From Nonlabens sp. (GTDB taxonomy: Bacteria; Bacteroidota; Bacteroidia; Flavobacteriales; Flavobacteriaceae), in contig NZ_JAGYKG010000004.1 of NCBI RefSeq assembly GCF_018401815.1, positions 1-64,000 on the forward strand: 64,000 nucleotides of DNA, given 5' to 3'. Shown piece after piece: positions 7,592 through 19,700 of this stretch (the stretch's first letter is position 1; each line of letters begins with the position of its first letter). The notes beneath the pieces are model-generated. The model did not search any database, was not told where the DNA came from, and was given only the letters and a program-made list of their open reading frames with translations. A program made the position numbers and the translations under genes.

Positions 7592-10500
7592 ATGAAACAA
7601 ATTTACGTTTTACTAATTTCTCTGATTTGTTTTACTCTCTCCTATAATGCGCATGCTCAGTGTGATTATCAGCTAGAGTTAACAGATTTTTTCGGTAGCG
7701 ATTGGGATAGTGGGGCAAATGCAACCGCTAACACAGGTGTTGATGTCACAATCGATGGGGTCACCACAACTTATCGTATTGTAAATCCTAGTTCAACGCC
7801 TAATACACCGGTAATTGAGACTTATACGATACCTGTAAACAATGCATCAAGTATTGCAATAGACTACAGAGCTACCAGCCTTCCTGGGGATGGTCAGTTT
7901 CGATTATTGGATTCTGAAGGACTTTTAGTTTATGAAACTCCTATTGCTCAGTCATCCATGATGAATATTTTTACAGGAGTGGCTTCATGTCCTACTTGTC
8001 CGGTAATCACTAATTTTGTTTCTTCAAGCGTTACTGCCAATGAAGCGGTTTTAAGTTGGACCAACGGTGGTTCTGAAACAGAATGGGAAATAGAATACGG
8101 CGTGAGTCCGTATACGGTAGGTTCTGGAGGTGTTATTGTTTCAGCGACAACCAACCCGTTTACTTTAACTGGATTAAGTAGTGTCAGTACATATAATGTA
8201 TATATAAGAGCAGTATGTGTTCCAGGAACAGATCTCAGCAATTCAGTGGGGCCTGTAACTTTTACAACCGCAGAGTCTTGCCCATCTCCATCTAACTTTG
8301 CACCGGTAACTCAGACTGCCAGCGAGATCCAATTTATTTGGGACGCCAATGGTAATACCAGCACTAATTATGAAGTTAATTACGGTGTTGCTCCATTTAA
8401 TCAAGGGGGCCCTGGGGGTCTCACCGAATCCGGTTTTACAGCACCTTTTGCTATTGTTAGCAATTTAATATCAAATACCACTTATGACTTTTATGTAAGA
8501 ATTGATTGTGGAATGGGAGACTTTAGTCTCTGGGCAGGTCCTTATACTGCCATTACAGCCCAGTCATGTCCAGATATTTCAGGAATTAATTTCTCTAATA
8601 TTGATCAGACCAGTGTGGATATATCTTGGACTGCTGGAGGAACTGAGACTGAATGGGAAATAGAATATGCTCCAGAGCCTTTAATACCAGGTTCTGGTAG
8701 TGTAGTTACCGCTCTTACCAATCCATTTACTTTAACAGGTTTAATGTCTGGAACCTCCTATGATGTTTGTGTTACAGCAGTTTGTTCACCTACAGATAGG
8801 TCAACTCCGGTATGCACAACAGTTTTAACTCCTGCAGATTATTGTAATGGAGATCAATTAGTAGATAGTGGTGGTGCAACTGGAGCATATAGCGCAAATG
8901 AAAACATTACTTATACGGTATGTCCAGATAACTTAGGTGACGTTGTTTATGTTGACTTTATAAGTTTTGCTTTAGAAGATTCTTTTTCCGGGTGTTATGA
9001 TAGCCTCACTATTTATGACGGTCCTGACACCACATTTCCTACTATTAACCCACCAAATGGTGGTACAGAATGGTGCTGGGATGTGACTTCTGGAACAGGA
9101 GATTTAACAGGTATGCAATTTGTAGGAAAGTTACCTTCTGGCTGTATGACCTTTGTATTTGAATCTGATGGAAGCGCACAAAGAGACGGTTTTGTAGCAA
9201 ATGTTACCTGTGCTGCGGCACCTACATGTCCTATGCCTTTCGATTTTTCTTTTGATGGATCGACTAACGATGCGGTAGATTTATCATGGACCGCCGGTGG
9301 TAGCGAGACGCAATGGAATATTGAATACGGTATTACTGGATTTACTCCAGGTATGGGAACAGCCGTAAATGCTATAACAAACCCTTATAATCTCTCTGGC
9401 CTAACTCCAAATACAACTTATGATTTTTACATAACAAGTGTTTGTGGCCCTGGAGATGATAGTGCACAAGTTGGCCCGGTTACAGGAACTACTCAGTGTG
9501 ACGCTGTTGTTGCACCATATGTGGAAGATTTTGAAACGGGTTTCACACCCATCACAAGTGGCTTTCCAGGGGTTGCCGATGGCTTTGTATTAGAAAATTG
9601 CTATTCAGCACTAAATACAAGTTATTTTTGGGTATTGGCACCAGGTACCTTAACTGCTTCTTCAGCTACTGGTCCTGATCCATCTATTACTACTGGAAAT
9701 TATTTTTATACAGAAGGTTCTGGAGGTATTTTAGGCGCTGTTGCGGAATTAGTTACTCCTTTATTTGATTCTACTGGTTTAACACTACCTGCAATAGGTT
9801 TTGATTATCATATGACTGGTGGAGATATAGGTTTATTGGAAGTTATTGTACGAGCTGGAGGGGCAGATACAGTGGTAGCCACATTAACTGGTGAGCAACA
9901 AGCGGCTGACACAGATCCTTACCTTAATTTAAACGTTGCTTTAAATGGATTTATAGGTCAAACCTTTCAAGTGGTATTTAGAGCTACTAGAGGTGCAGGG
10001 TTTGAATCCGATATTGCAATAGATAATTTAACTATAGACGAGGCTCCTTCATGCCCAGCTCCATTAGGTCTGACAGTCGACTCTACAACGCCTAGCGATA
10101 TTGTTTTATCCTGGACTAATGGTGGTTCAGAGACTGCTTGGGAAATTGAATATGTAACTCCAGGAGCTGCTCCAGGTACGGGTGTTTTGATTCCTGCTCT
10201 AACCAATCCTTTTACAGTTTCTGGTTTATCGGCAAACACTGCTTATGATTTTTATTTAAGATCTGTTTGTGCTTTAGGTGATGAAAGTATATGGATAGGT
10301 CCTACTGCCGGAAGAACCAACTGCGTTGCTTTTACAGTTCCTTTTACGGAAGGTTTTAATTCTACTAGTGCGACGCAAGATTGTTGGAGTGTTCTTGATG
10401 CTAATTCTGATGGAGATCAATGGACTTTAGATTATGGATTTAACCCTAGTGAAGGAGATCAAGCGGCTGCAATTTCAACCGATTTTAATGGTGGGAATGA

Positions 10501-13333
10501 TGATGATTATCTTATCTCCCCTGCGATAACTCTTACTGGTGTGGATCGTGTAAGGTATGATTACAGAGTGCAAAGTGCTGGTGAACCTAATGTGATGGAA
10601 GTTCTAATTTCTACAACAGGTACTGAGGCAGCAGATTTTTCTACTGTGTTATTGCCAGTAGCGACTTATTCTAATACCACTTATATGGAGCAAGTGATCG
10701 ATCTTTCTGCTTATACGGGAGAGGTTTACGTTGCATGGAGAATACCACCATCTACAACTGATGGATGGAGAATGTATATTGATAATGTGCGTTTTGAAGT
10801 TATTCCTAGCTGTGATGAACCAGTTATGTTGCAAGCAACAGGTGCTACAACTACATCTATAGATATTTCTTTTACTGAAAGAGGTACTGCTACAGCATGG
10901 GAGATAGAATATGGTGCACCTGGTTTTTCCTTAGGTACAGGTACTACTGTAAGTGCCACTTCTAATCCGTTTACCATTACAGGGTTAACAGACGGGGTTT
11001 GTTACGATTATTATGTTCGATCGGAGTGTGCTCCTGGAAGTTTCAGCCCGTGGTCGGTAGCAGGTAATTTATGTACCCTGTGTGCTGCATTTGATGTTCC
11101 TTTTGTTGAAGGGTTTAATTCAGACAGCCCTACTCAACAATGTTGGACCGTTTTAGATGTTAATGCCGATGGAGATCAATGGAATTTAGATTACACATTT
11201 AATTCTTTTGAAGGAGATGAGTCAGCTGCAATCAACACTGATTTTAACGGGGGTACTGATGATGATTATTTAATCTCGCCTCAAATTAATTTAACAGCTG
11301 CTGGTCAAAGATTAATCTATCACTACAGAGTTCAAAGTTCTTTTGAGCCCAATAATATGGAAGTTTTGTTATCTACTACTGGAATCGATCCAGCAGATTT
11401 CAATAACGTTATTTTACCAGTAACACCATATAGCAATACTACTTATGCAGAGCAAACTATTGATCTTTCTGCATTTGCTGGTCCAGTTTATATCGCTTGG
11501 AGAATTCCTCCTACGGCATTAGATGGGTGGAGAGTTTATATAGATGATGTGGTTGTTGAAGATATTCCATCTTGTCCAGGTCCTACTGCGCTTAATGCAA
11601 CTGCTGTAACAGCCACTACTGTTGACCTTAATTGGACAGAAAACGGTTCTGCTACTACATGGGAATATGAAATTGATGTAACTGGCTTTACTCAAGGAAC
11701 AGGAGCTAATGGTATTGTATCTACAATGGATAATACGACCAACCTTATTACAGGACTTTTGTCTGATACTGATTACGATTACTATGTAAGATCTATTTGT
11801 AGCCCGACAGAAACTAGTTTATGGATAGGTCCATTTAGTTTTAGTACTACTCCAGATTATTGTGCCGGTGATTTGTTCCTAGATTCAGGAGGTGCTTCAG
11901 GCCAGTATCAAAATAATGAAAACATCACTTACAACATCTGTCCAGATAATCCTGGTGATGTGGTTTATGTAAACTTTACATCTAATGAAATGGAAGATTC
12001 ATTTGCAGGATGTTGGGATGGTTTAACTATTTACGACGGTCCTGATACTACTTTTCCTACTATCAACACTCCTAGTGGTGATACGGTGTGGTGCTGGGAC
12101 AATGGCTCAGGTACGGGTGATTTGACTTTAGAAAATTTAGTCGGTACTAGTGCTTCTGGATGTTTAACTTTTGTATGGTCGTCTGATGGTTCAGCGGTAA
12201 GAGATGGTTGGTCTGCAACGGTAACTTGTGCGCCTCCACCTTCATGTACTGCTCCTTCTGCACTTGCAGTGTCGCAAATTACTAGTTCTACTGCAGATTT
12301 GTCATGGACTGAAAATGGTTCGGCTACGGTATGGCAAGTAGAGGTGCAACCTGCGGGATTCGTTCAAGGTACAGCAGGAGCTGTCTTTGAAAATTTAACA
12401 GCCACTAACCCACAAGTGCTTTCTGGTTTATCTTCCGAGACCTCTTATGACGTTTATGTTAGATCTGACTGTGGAATGGGAGATTTCTCGGCGTGGGAAG
12501 GCCCAATCACATTCTCTACACCTTGTGATGTTTTTGCGGTGCCTTATGGATCTCCTAACTTGCCTGGAAACGACTTTGCAAGCTTTCCTGGTAATTGTTG
12601 GACTGAAGGGAATGATACCAATATTGCAACTGGACCTAATGGTTTGGACGGATCCTGGGTAACACATAATTTTGCAAACGATAATTCGTCTGTAAACGGT
12701 CAAGCCGCAAGAATTAACCTTTATCATACTGCAAGTGTTGATAGGGATTGGTTAGTTACTCCATCATTTGACTTAACTACCCCGGGTCATAACTTTAGTG
12801 CTTATTTTGATATTGCGCTAACACAGTGGAATAGTACAGCTGCTTCTAACTTTGGTAGTGATGACGAGATTCAATTATTGATTACCGATAACAATGGTGC
12901 TTCTTGGAACAATTTAGCAACTTGGAACGCTGCGAGTGGCGTAAGTAACACAGGCCAGTTAGAAACGATTAGTCTTGCAGCTTACTCTGGCCTTGTTCAA
13001 CTTGCATTTTGGTCTTCAAGAGGTACGGTTAATGATAATGAAGATGTGGACTTTTTTGTAGATAATTTTACTATTGATGTCTCTGCTGGTACTAACGCTT
13101 TCGCGAAAGCGGAACTTGTAATATATCCTAATCCAGTAGCTACTACATTATTTGTAACTGCAGATGTTGCTATAGATCGATTATCAGTCTATAATTTGAT
13201 GGGACAATTGATAAAACAAAATATCGCATCAGAACCTGCTCAAATAAACGTTCAAGAATTACCATCTGGTGTCTATTTCTTAAAAGTAGAAAGTGGAGGG
13301 AATGCCACAACCTTGAGATTTATCAAAGAATAA
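7592..13333 (+). CDS. giant T9SS-secreted multidomain protein with FN3, CUB-like and adhesin modules (paralogue A)
   Basis: 1913 residues. Signal peptide 1-23 (ends AHAQ). An N-terminal beta domain (24-131) is followed by eight fibronectin-type-III-like modules, most starting SCP and ending YxxYxRxxC (approx. 132, 228, 324, 543, 819, 1072, 1326, 1550). Between them lie two CUB-like modules (415-543, 1421-1550; DSGG, YDGPDTTFPTIN, WCWD) and four MAM/cleaved-adhesin or choice-of-anchor modules (634, 909, 1162, 1643). From ~1834 comes a type A T9SS sorting domain (VIYPNPV, SVYNLMGQLI, LPSGVYFLKV), which predicts export by the type IX system and probable surface attachment. Likely an adhesin or matrix protein; no catalytic domain seen. 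The palindrome copy encodes AFAKAE exactly at the border of the sorting domain. A terminator follows. Confidence 0.88.
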   Translation: MKQIYVLLISLICFTLSYNAHAQCDYQLELTDFFGSDWDSGANATANTGVDVTIDGVTTTYRIVNPSSTPNTPVIETYTIPVNNASSIAIDYRATSLPGDGQFRLLDSEGLLVYETPIAQSSMMNIFTGVASCPTCPVITNFVSSSVTANEAVLSWTNGGSETEWEIEYGVSPYTVGSGGVIVSATTNPFTLTGLSSVSTYNVYIRAVCVPGTDLSNSVGPVTFTTAESCPSPSNFAPVTQTASEIQFIWDANGNTSTNYEVNYGVAPFNQGGPGGLTESGFTAPFAIVSNLISNTTYDFYVRIDCGMGDFSLWAGPYTAITAQSCPDISGINFSNIDQTSVDISWTAGGTETEWEIEYAPEPLIPGSGSVVTALTNPFTLTGLMSGTSYDVCVTAVCSPTDRSTPVCTTVLTPADYCNGDQLVDSGGATGAYSANENITYTVCPDNLGDVVYVDFISFALEDSFSGCYDSLTIYDGPDTTFPTINPPNGGTEWCWDVTSGTGDLTGMQFVGKLPSGCMTFVFESDGSAQRDGFVANVTCAAAPTCPMPFDFSFDGSTNDAVDLSWTAGGSETQWNIEYGITGFTPGMGTAVNAITNPYNLSGLTPNTTYDFYITSVCGPGDDSAQVGPVTGTTQCDAVVAPYVEDFETGFTPITSGFPGVADGFVLENCYSALNTSYFWVLAPGTLTASSATGPDPSITTGNYFYTEGSGGILGAVAELVTPLFDSTGLTLPAIGFDYHMTGGDIGLLEVIVRAGGADTVVATLTGEQQAADTDPYLNLNVALNGFIGQTFQVVFRATRGAGFESDIAIDNLTIDEAPSCPAPLGLTVDSTTPSDIVLSWTNGGSETAWEIEYVTPGAAPGTGVLIPALTNPFTVSGLSANTAYDFYLRSVCALGDESIWIGPTAGRTNCVAFTVPFTEGFNSTSATQDCWSVLDANSDGDQWTLDYGFNPSEGDQAAAISTDFNGGNDDDYLISPAITLTGVDRVRYDYRVQSAGEPNVMEVLISTTGTEAADFSTVLLPVATYSNTTYMEQVIDLSAYTGEVYVAWRIPPSTTDGWRMYIDNVRFEVIPSCDEPVMLQATGATTTSIDISFTERGTATAWEIEYGAPGFSLGTGTTVSATSNPFTITGLTDGVCYDYYVRSECAPGSFSPWSVAGNLCTLCAAFDVPFVEGFNSDSPTQQCWTVLDVNADGDQWNLDYTFNSFEGDESAAINTDFNGGTDDDYLISPQINLTAAGQRLIYHYRVQSSFEPNNMEVLLSTTGIDPADFNNVILPVTPYSNTTYAEQTIDLSAFAGPVYIAWRIPPTALDGWRVYIDDVVVEDIPSCPGPTALNATAVTATTVDLNWTENGSATTWEYEIDVTGFTQGTGANGIVSTMDNTTNLITGLLSDTDYDYYVRSICSPTETSLWIGPFSFSTTPDYCAGDLFLDSGGASGQYQNNENITYNICPDNPGDVVYVNFTSNEMEDSFAGCWDGLTIYDGPDTTFPTINTPSGDTVWCWDNGSGTGDLTLENLVGTSASGCLTFVWSSDGSAVRDGWSATVTCAPPPSCTAPSALAVSQITSSTADLSWTENGSATVWQVEVQPAGFVQGTAGAVFENLTATNPQVLSGLSSETSYDVYVRSDCGMGDFSAWEGPITFSTPCDVFAVPYGSPNLPGNDFASFPGNCWTEGNDTNIATGPNGLDGSWVTHNFANDNSSVNGQAARINLYHTASVDRDWLVTPSFDLTTPGHNFSAYFDIALTQWNSTAASNFGSDDEIQLLITDNNGASWNNLATWNAASGVSNTGQLETISLAAYSGLVQLAFWSSRGTVNDNEDVDFFVDNFTIDVSAGTNAFAKAELVIYPNPVATTLFVTADVAIDRLSVYNLMGQLIKQNIASEPAQINVQELPSGVYFLKVESGGNATTLRFIKE
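7637..8097 (+). repeat. 461-bp identical segment, copy A
   Basis: Base-for-base identical to 13779-14239 by direct reading, including synonymous positions. It covers the end of the signal peptide, the N-terminal domain and the start of the first FN3 module. Confidence 0.95.
13096..13111. repeat. iterated palindrome CGCTTTCGCGAAAGCG, copy 2 (perfect)
   Basis: Inside paralogue A, read as AFAKA at the start of the T9SS sorting domain; absent from the equivalent place in paralogue B. Confidence 0.95.
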
Positions 13334-13359
13334 ACATCAAGAGGGATAGTTGTAATGAA

Positions 13360-13390
13360 AGGATCACGGTAAAGTGATCCTTTTTTTTTA
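13360..13390 (+). terminator. terminator after paralogue A
   Basis: GGATCAC-GGTAAA-GTGATCC stem-loop followed by a run of nine T. Confidence 0.9.
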
Positions 13391-13733
13391 TCCGAAGAAA
13401 TCGGAAAAATGATCGGTCTTATGTTTGGAGCCAAAGGCCTTGGATTGCTATTTATAAGGAGTGGTACTTGTCACTTATTAAGTAGCCAGCTTTATAGAAG
13501 CTCAATTTCACAAAACATTATTGGAAGTCTTCTTCAAAAAAATAAAATGAAAAAAAATACATGGTAGTAGTTGCATTTTAAGAGATAAAATGATCTTCTA
13601 ACAAAGAAACCTATTTACCAATTCTTATCTTTAACGCAGTTTTATGCATGTTAACGAATAATTAAATATCGTTTTCTTAATATGAAAGAATAGTTATATT
13701 TTAAGCGATTATTAAAATTTTTAAATAATTATT
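13391..13733. other. intergenic region between the giant genes
   Basis: No gene visible. It holds the copy of the shared upstream motif (13648-13665) and an AT-rich leader; no clear TAnnTTTG element was found. Confidence 0.6.
13648..13665 (+). promoter_or_regulatory. upstream motif shared by both giant genes, copy B
   Basis: One mismatch to the motif at 7490-7507; 68 bases before the start of paralogue B (84 in A). Confidence 0.4.
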
Positions 13734-16700
13734 ATGAAACAAATTTACGTTTTACTCGTTTCCCTGATTTGTTTAACCCTCTCCTATAATGCGCATGCTC
13801 AGTGTGATTATCAGCTAGAGTTAACAGATTTTTTCGGTAGCGATTGGGATAGTGGGGCAAATGCAACCGCTAACACAGGTGTTGATGTCACAATCGATGG
13901 GGTCACCACAACTTATCGTATTGTAAATCCTAGTTCAACGCCTAATACACCGGTAATTGAGACTTATACGATACCTGTAAACAATGCATCAAGTATTGCA
14001 ATAGACTACAGAGCTACCAGCCTTCCTGGGGATGGTCAGTTTCGATTATTGGATTCTGAAGGACTTTTAGTTTATGAAACTCCTATTGCTCAGTCATCCA
14101 TGATGAATATTTTTACAGGAGTGGCTTCATGTCCTACTTGTCCGGTAATCACTAATTTTGTTTCTTCAAGCGTTACTGCCAATGAAGCGGTTTTAAGTTG
14201 GACCAACGGTGGTTCTGAAACAGAATGGGAAATAGAATATGGCGTGAGTCCGTATACGGTAAATTCTGGTGGAGTTACTGTTCCAGCGACAACCAATCCA
14301 TTTACCTTAACTGGATTGAATAGCATCACAACTTATGATGTTTATATAAGAGCAGTATGTGTTCCAGGAACAGATCTCAGCAATTCAGTGGGGCCTGTAA
14401 CTTTTACAACCGCAGAATCTTGCCCATCTCCATCTAACTTTGCACCGGTAACTCAATCTGCTTTTGAGATCCAATTTATTTGGGACGCCAATGGTAATAC
14501 CAGCCCTAATTATGAAGTTAATTACGGTGTTGCTCCATTTAATCAAGGGGGCCCTGGAGGGGTAACTGAACCAGGTTTTACAGCACCTTTTGCTATTGTA
14601 GATGGTTTAATGTCAGATACTACCTATAACTTTTATGTAAGAATTGATTGTGGATTGGGAGACTTTAGTCTCTGGGCAGGTCCTTATACCGCAACAACAT
14701 CAATTTCATGTCCAGCAATATCTGGACTTCAAGCAGATGTAGTAACAGAGTCTTCTCTTGATGTGTCTTGGACCGCAGGTGGAACGGAGACCGAGTGGGA
14801 AGTGGAATATGCAGTTGCAGGAACTATAACAGCTCCGTTCTCTACTCCAGCACAGGGAACTGTTGCTAATGTTACCACAACTCCATCAATCTCTATAACA
14901 GGTTTAACCGATGCTACGGTATACGATGTTTATGTAAGAGCGGTATGTGATCCAGTATTGCCAGATTATAGCTCGGTCACTCAGCTTACGCTAACCACTT
15001 TATGTTTGCCATTTACCAGCCCTTATAGTGAAAATTTCGATACAGGATTTACGGTAGTTGCTACAGGTTTTCCTAATGCAGCTAGCGGATTTGTAAACGA
15101 AAATTGTTGGGCAGGAACTGATGACCAATTCAATTGGGTTGCTGCTGGAGCTGGTCTCGCTGGATCTTCTGGAACAGGTCCAAGTCCTTCTATTGCAACA
15201 GGAAATTATTTTATTACAGAAGGTTCTTCAGGAGCTACAGGTGATGTAGCTGAGCTTTCCTCTCCTATCATTGATCTTACTGCTTTAACAACTCCAGCCG
15301 TGAGTTTTGATTACCATATGTTTGGTGATAACATGGATAAGTTAGAGCTTGTTATTAGATCCGGAGGTACCGATACAACAGTATTTACGATATCTGGTCA
15401 ACAACAGTCTTCAGACACGGCACCTTATACATCTATTATTGTTCCTATTCCTAGTTTTGCTACACAATCCATACAAGTCGTGTTTAAAGCGACCAGAGGA
15501 AATGGTTTTGGATCTGATATAGCTGTTGATAATCTAGCTATAGCAGAGTCTCCTGCCTGTGTGGATCCTTATGCGCTAACTGCTACAGCAGTAACAAGTG
15601 ATGCAGCTGATTTAGGCTGGAGTGAATTAGGAAGCACAACCAACTGGAATATTGAGGTGGGAGCTCCTGGTTTTGTTGTAGATACCAGTGCTGAGTTGTT
15701 TGCCTTTGCAGCAACTACCAATCCTTTTAATGCCACTGGACTATCTGCAGATACTGCTTATGAATTTTACATACAGTCCAACTGTGGTGTAGATGGGACA
15801 AGTAACTGGGTAGGACCATTGCAATTTAGAACACGATGTGCTCCTCTTACGGCGCCTTATACCACCGATTATGAGTCAGATCCTCTAGATGGATTGAATA
15901 ATTGTGACAGTTCCTTGATAGTATCAGGAAGTACCAACGTACTTGTTGAAGTGGAGGATTTAGTTTCTTTATCCGGTTCCCAGCATATTTATATGTATAG
16001 TGGTAGTGATGGAGCGGCAGATATTATTTATGTTCTTCCAGAATTCTCTGATCTTTCCGCTGATAAGAGAGTGAAATTCAATGTTTATGATAGAGACAAT
16101 GGAGGCCTTGAAGTAGGAACGATGACCGATCCTGCAGATTTGACCACATTTAACTCTATTTCAACATTTGCTGATGCAGATCTGGCAGATGATACTTATG
16201 AAGAGAAAACGGTTTACTTTAATACCATAACAACAACAGGTGGTTTTATAGCCTTTAAATTTAATCCTGCGGGAACTTTTGATGCGATGTATCTTGATGA
16301 CATTACTTATGAAGTGTCTCCTTCTTGTCCAGAGGCAACTCAATTGTCTTTTGGAGCTTTAGCAGCAACATCTGTTGATTTTTCATGGGTGAATAATTCT
16401 ACCGCATCAGAATTTTTAGTAGAATATCGAGAGACTGGAACCACCGCTTTTACAACGGTTACTCCTAACCCTGTAACTACCAGCGTTAGTATTTCTGGGT
16501 TAACAAGCGCTACAGAGTACGAAATTTGTGTGACTGCGATATGTGATAGTACCACAAATGATATGTCTCCTCAGGCCTGTGCAACAGTTCTTACTACACC
16601 TGATTATTGTGCGGGAGATTTATTCTTAGATTCTGGTGGTATAACAGGTAACTATCAAAATAATGAAAATATTACTTATAATATTTGTCCGGATAATGTT

Positions 16701-19700
16701 GGAGATGTGGTTTTTGTGAATTTCACATTTAACGACATGGAAGATCTTTCTTCGACGGGTTGTTATGACGGTCTTACTATATATGATGGTCCTGATACTA
16801 CTTTCCCTACTATCAATACCCCAGGTGGAGGTACAGAATGGTGTTGGGATCCTATTAACAATTCAGGTACGGGAGATTTAACACAAGAACTGCTCATAGG
16901 GACTTCCACTTCTGGTTGTTTGACATTTGTATTCTCATCAGACGGTTCAGTGCAAAGACCAGGATGGGCTGCTAGCGTTACCTGTGCACCACCACCAACA
17001 TGTGATGCACCAAATACCTTAGCTTTAGATGCGGTAACCTCAACTACAGCTGACGTTTCATGGGTTGCTGTCGGTACGGAAACAGAATGGGATGTCGAAG
17101 TAGGTTTACCTGGATTTGTTCCTAATACAGGGACGCAAATAGGATCTGTTATAGATGTCTTAACCACCCCTGCAACAACAATTACTGGATTAACTGATAA
17201 TACCACTTATGAATACTGGGTAAGAGCTGTATGTTCCCCTGGTGATGAAAGTATTTACATTGGTCCGTTTTCTTTTACCACACGTTGTTTGGCCACTACA
17301 GCTGCTTACTTCACCAACTTTGATGCCGATCCATTAGATGGATTGAATAACTGTGATAGTCGTATCGTGGTTGGCTCTGGTTCAGGAACGGCGCCTCTAG
17401 TCGAGGTAGAAGATATAATTGCCAACTCCGGTAACCAACATATTTATATGTACAGTGGATCTACAGGAGCTACTGCGGCCTTGTATTATATCTTACCAGA
17501 ATTCTCTGATCTAGATGCTACTAAACGAGTTCGTTTCTTTGCTTATGATAGAGATTTAGGAGGACTTGAGGTAGGAACCATGACAGATCCTGCTGATGCT
17601 ACAACATTTACAGTTGCTCAAACCTTTACAAACGCTGATTTACCAGACGATCAATATGCAGAACAAACGGTTAATTTTTCTGCCTTGACAACTACAGGTG
17701 GATGGGTTGCTTTCAGGTTTGTGCCGGCAGGAACTTTTGACGCGATGTACTTGGATGATGTGAACTATGAAGAAATTCCTAGTTGTCCACAACCTAGTTT
17801 GGTAACTACTGCCAATTTAGCTGATACTTCTGTTGAATTATCTTGGACCGCAGGTGGAACAGAAACAGAATGGATCGTAGAATACGGCACTCCTGGATTT
17901 ACTCCTGGTGGTGCTGGTTCTTTAGGAACAAGAACAGGAATAACTTCTAATACAAGTTATGTACTGGATATGCTTACCGCTAATACTCAATATGAAATAC
18001 GAGTATTTGCAGTATGTGCACCAACGGATATCAGCCCTTCTACAAATCCTATTTTAATAAGAACTTTCCCTACAGGACCGCAAGGAGTTACTTGTACTAC
18101 AGGTTCTGCCGCAACTGTTTTTACAGAAAGCTTTGAGAGTGGAGCTGTGGGATGGACGGGAACTACCTTCTCCGGTAATGGTGGAGATTGGGATATTACT
18201 GCAGGGGACACCAATAGTTTTGATACGGGTCCTTTTGCATCTTTTGACGCTGCTAATCATATGGAGTTTGAAGCCTCTACCGCAAATAATACCCGAGCTT
18301 CTGCTGTTTCTCCAGCGATCAACCTTTCTACAGGAACTGGCGCAGCAGAACTGAGTTTCTATATGCACGCTTTTGGTGGTGATATGGGTACTTTAGATGT
18401 AGGTGTTTCTACATCTGCAACAGGTCCATTTACCAATGTGTTTACATGGAGTGGTGACTTGCAAACTAGTGACGTGGACTCATGGGCACCTATTGGTGTT
18501 GATCTTACGGCCTACAACGGTCAGGTGATTTATCTTGAATTTGCTAACAGTCATGTTTCAACAGGTTTTGAAGGCGATATGTCTATAGATTTGATTGAGG
18601 TTACCGCTTGTGGTAATTTTTGTCCAGATCCTTCTCAACTTACCGCAACTGCTGTGACAGATACTTCTGCTGACCTTAGTTGGACAGAAAATGGGTCTGC
18701 TACTACATGGGAATATGAAATCGATGTAACTGGGTTTACTCAAGGAACAGGAGCTAATGGTATTGTATCTACAATGGATAATACAAGCAACCCTATTACT
18801 GGACTTTCGGCTGCTTCTTCTTACGATTATTATGTAAGATCCATTTGTAGCCCGACAGAAACTAGTTTGTGGGTTGGTCCATTTACTTTTACTACAGCTC
18901 TTGCTGCTCCTCAAGGAGTTTCTTGTACTACTGGTGCGCCAGGGTATATTTGGGAAGATAGTTTTGAAACTATAGCTACCAACTGGACTGGTGATGTAGG
19001 TACAGGGACAACAGCTGGTGACTGGAACTTTGGTAGAAATGGTGGTACTGTTTCTGGTGGTACTGGACCTAATGGAGCCTTTGATGGATCAGGATACTTG
19101 TTCTTTGAAACCTCAGGAACTAATCTTAGTACAGCTCGTATTGTATCCCCTCCTATTGATTTAACCACCGGAGCAAATGACGAGTTAGAATTGTCCTTCT
19201 ACTACCATTCCTTTGGTGGAGACCTTACCCAAGTTCAAGTAGCTTACGGTACTGCAGCAACAGGACCATTTACTCCAATATTCTCTTATGCTGGGCCAGT
19301 ACAAGCTGCTCAAGGGGATCCTTTTCAAGCGGTAGGTGCGATGTTGCCTTCTACTTTAATAGGACAAACTATTTATATCCAAATTTCAGGAACCGAAGAA
19401 CCTGGTAATGAAACTGGATATGTAGGAGATGTTGCTATTGACCTGATGAGAATTCAAACTTGTGGTACGTTCTGTGCAACTCCTTCTGGAGTTACTCTTT
19501 CTGCAATAGGTAGTGATTCTGTAATAGTAAACTGGACCGAAAATGGTACCGCTACAACTTGGGAAGTTGCCGTTGAAACTGCTGGAACAGGAATTCCTAC
19601 AGGTAATGGTGTGAGTACCATGAACAATCCTTATACAGCAACAGGTCTTTCTTCACAAACGGATTATGAAGTTTATGTAAGAGCAGATTGTGGTGGCGGA

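Noticed and set aside
16763..17206. Long antisense frames within the giant genes (up to 147 aa)
   Set aside because: They mirror the FN3 and CUB-like modules and recur wherever the module repeats; no signal or start context.
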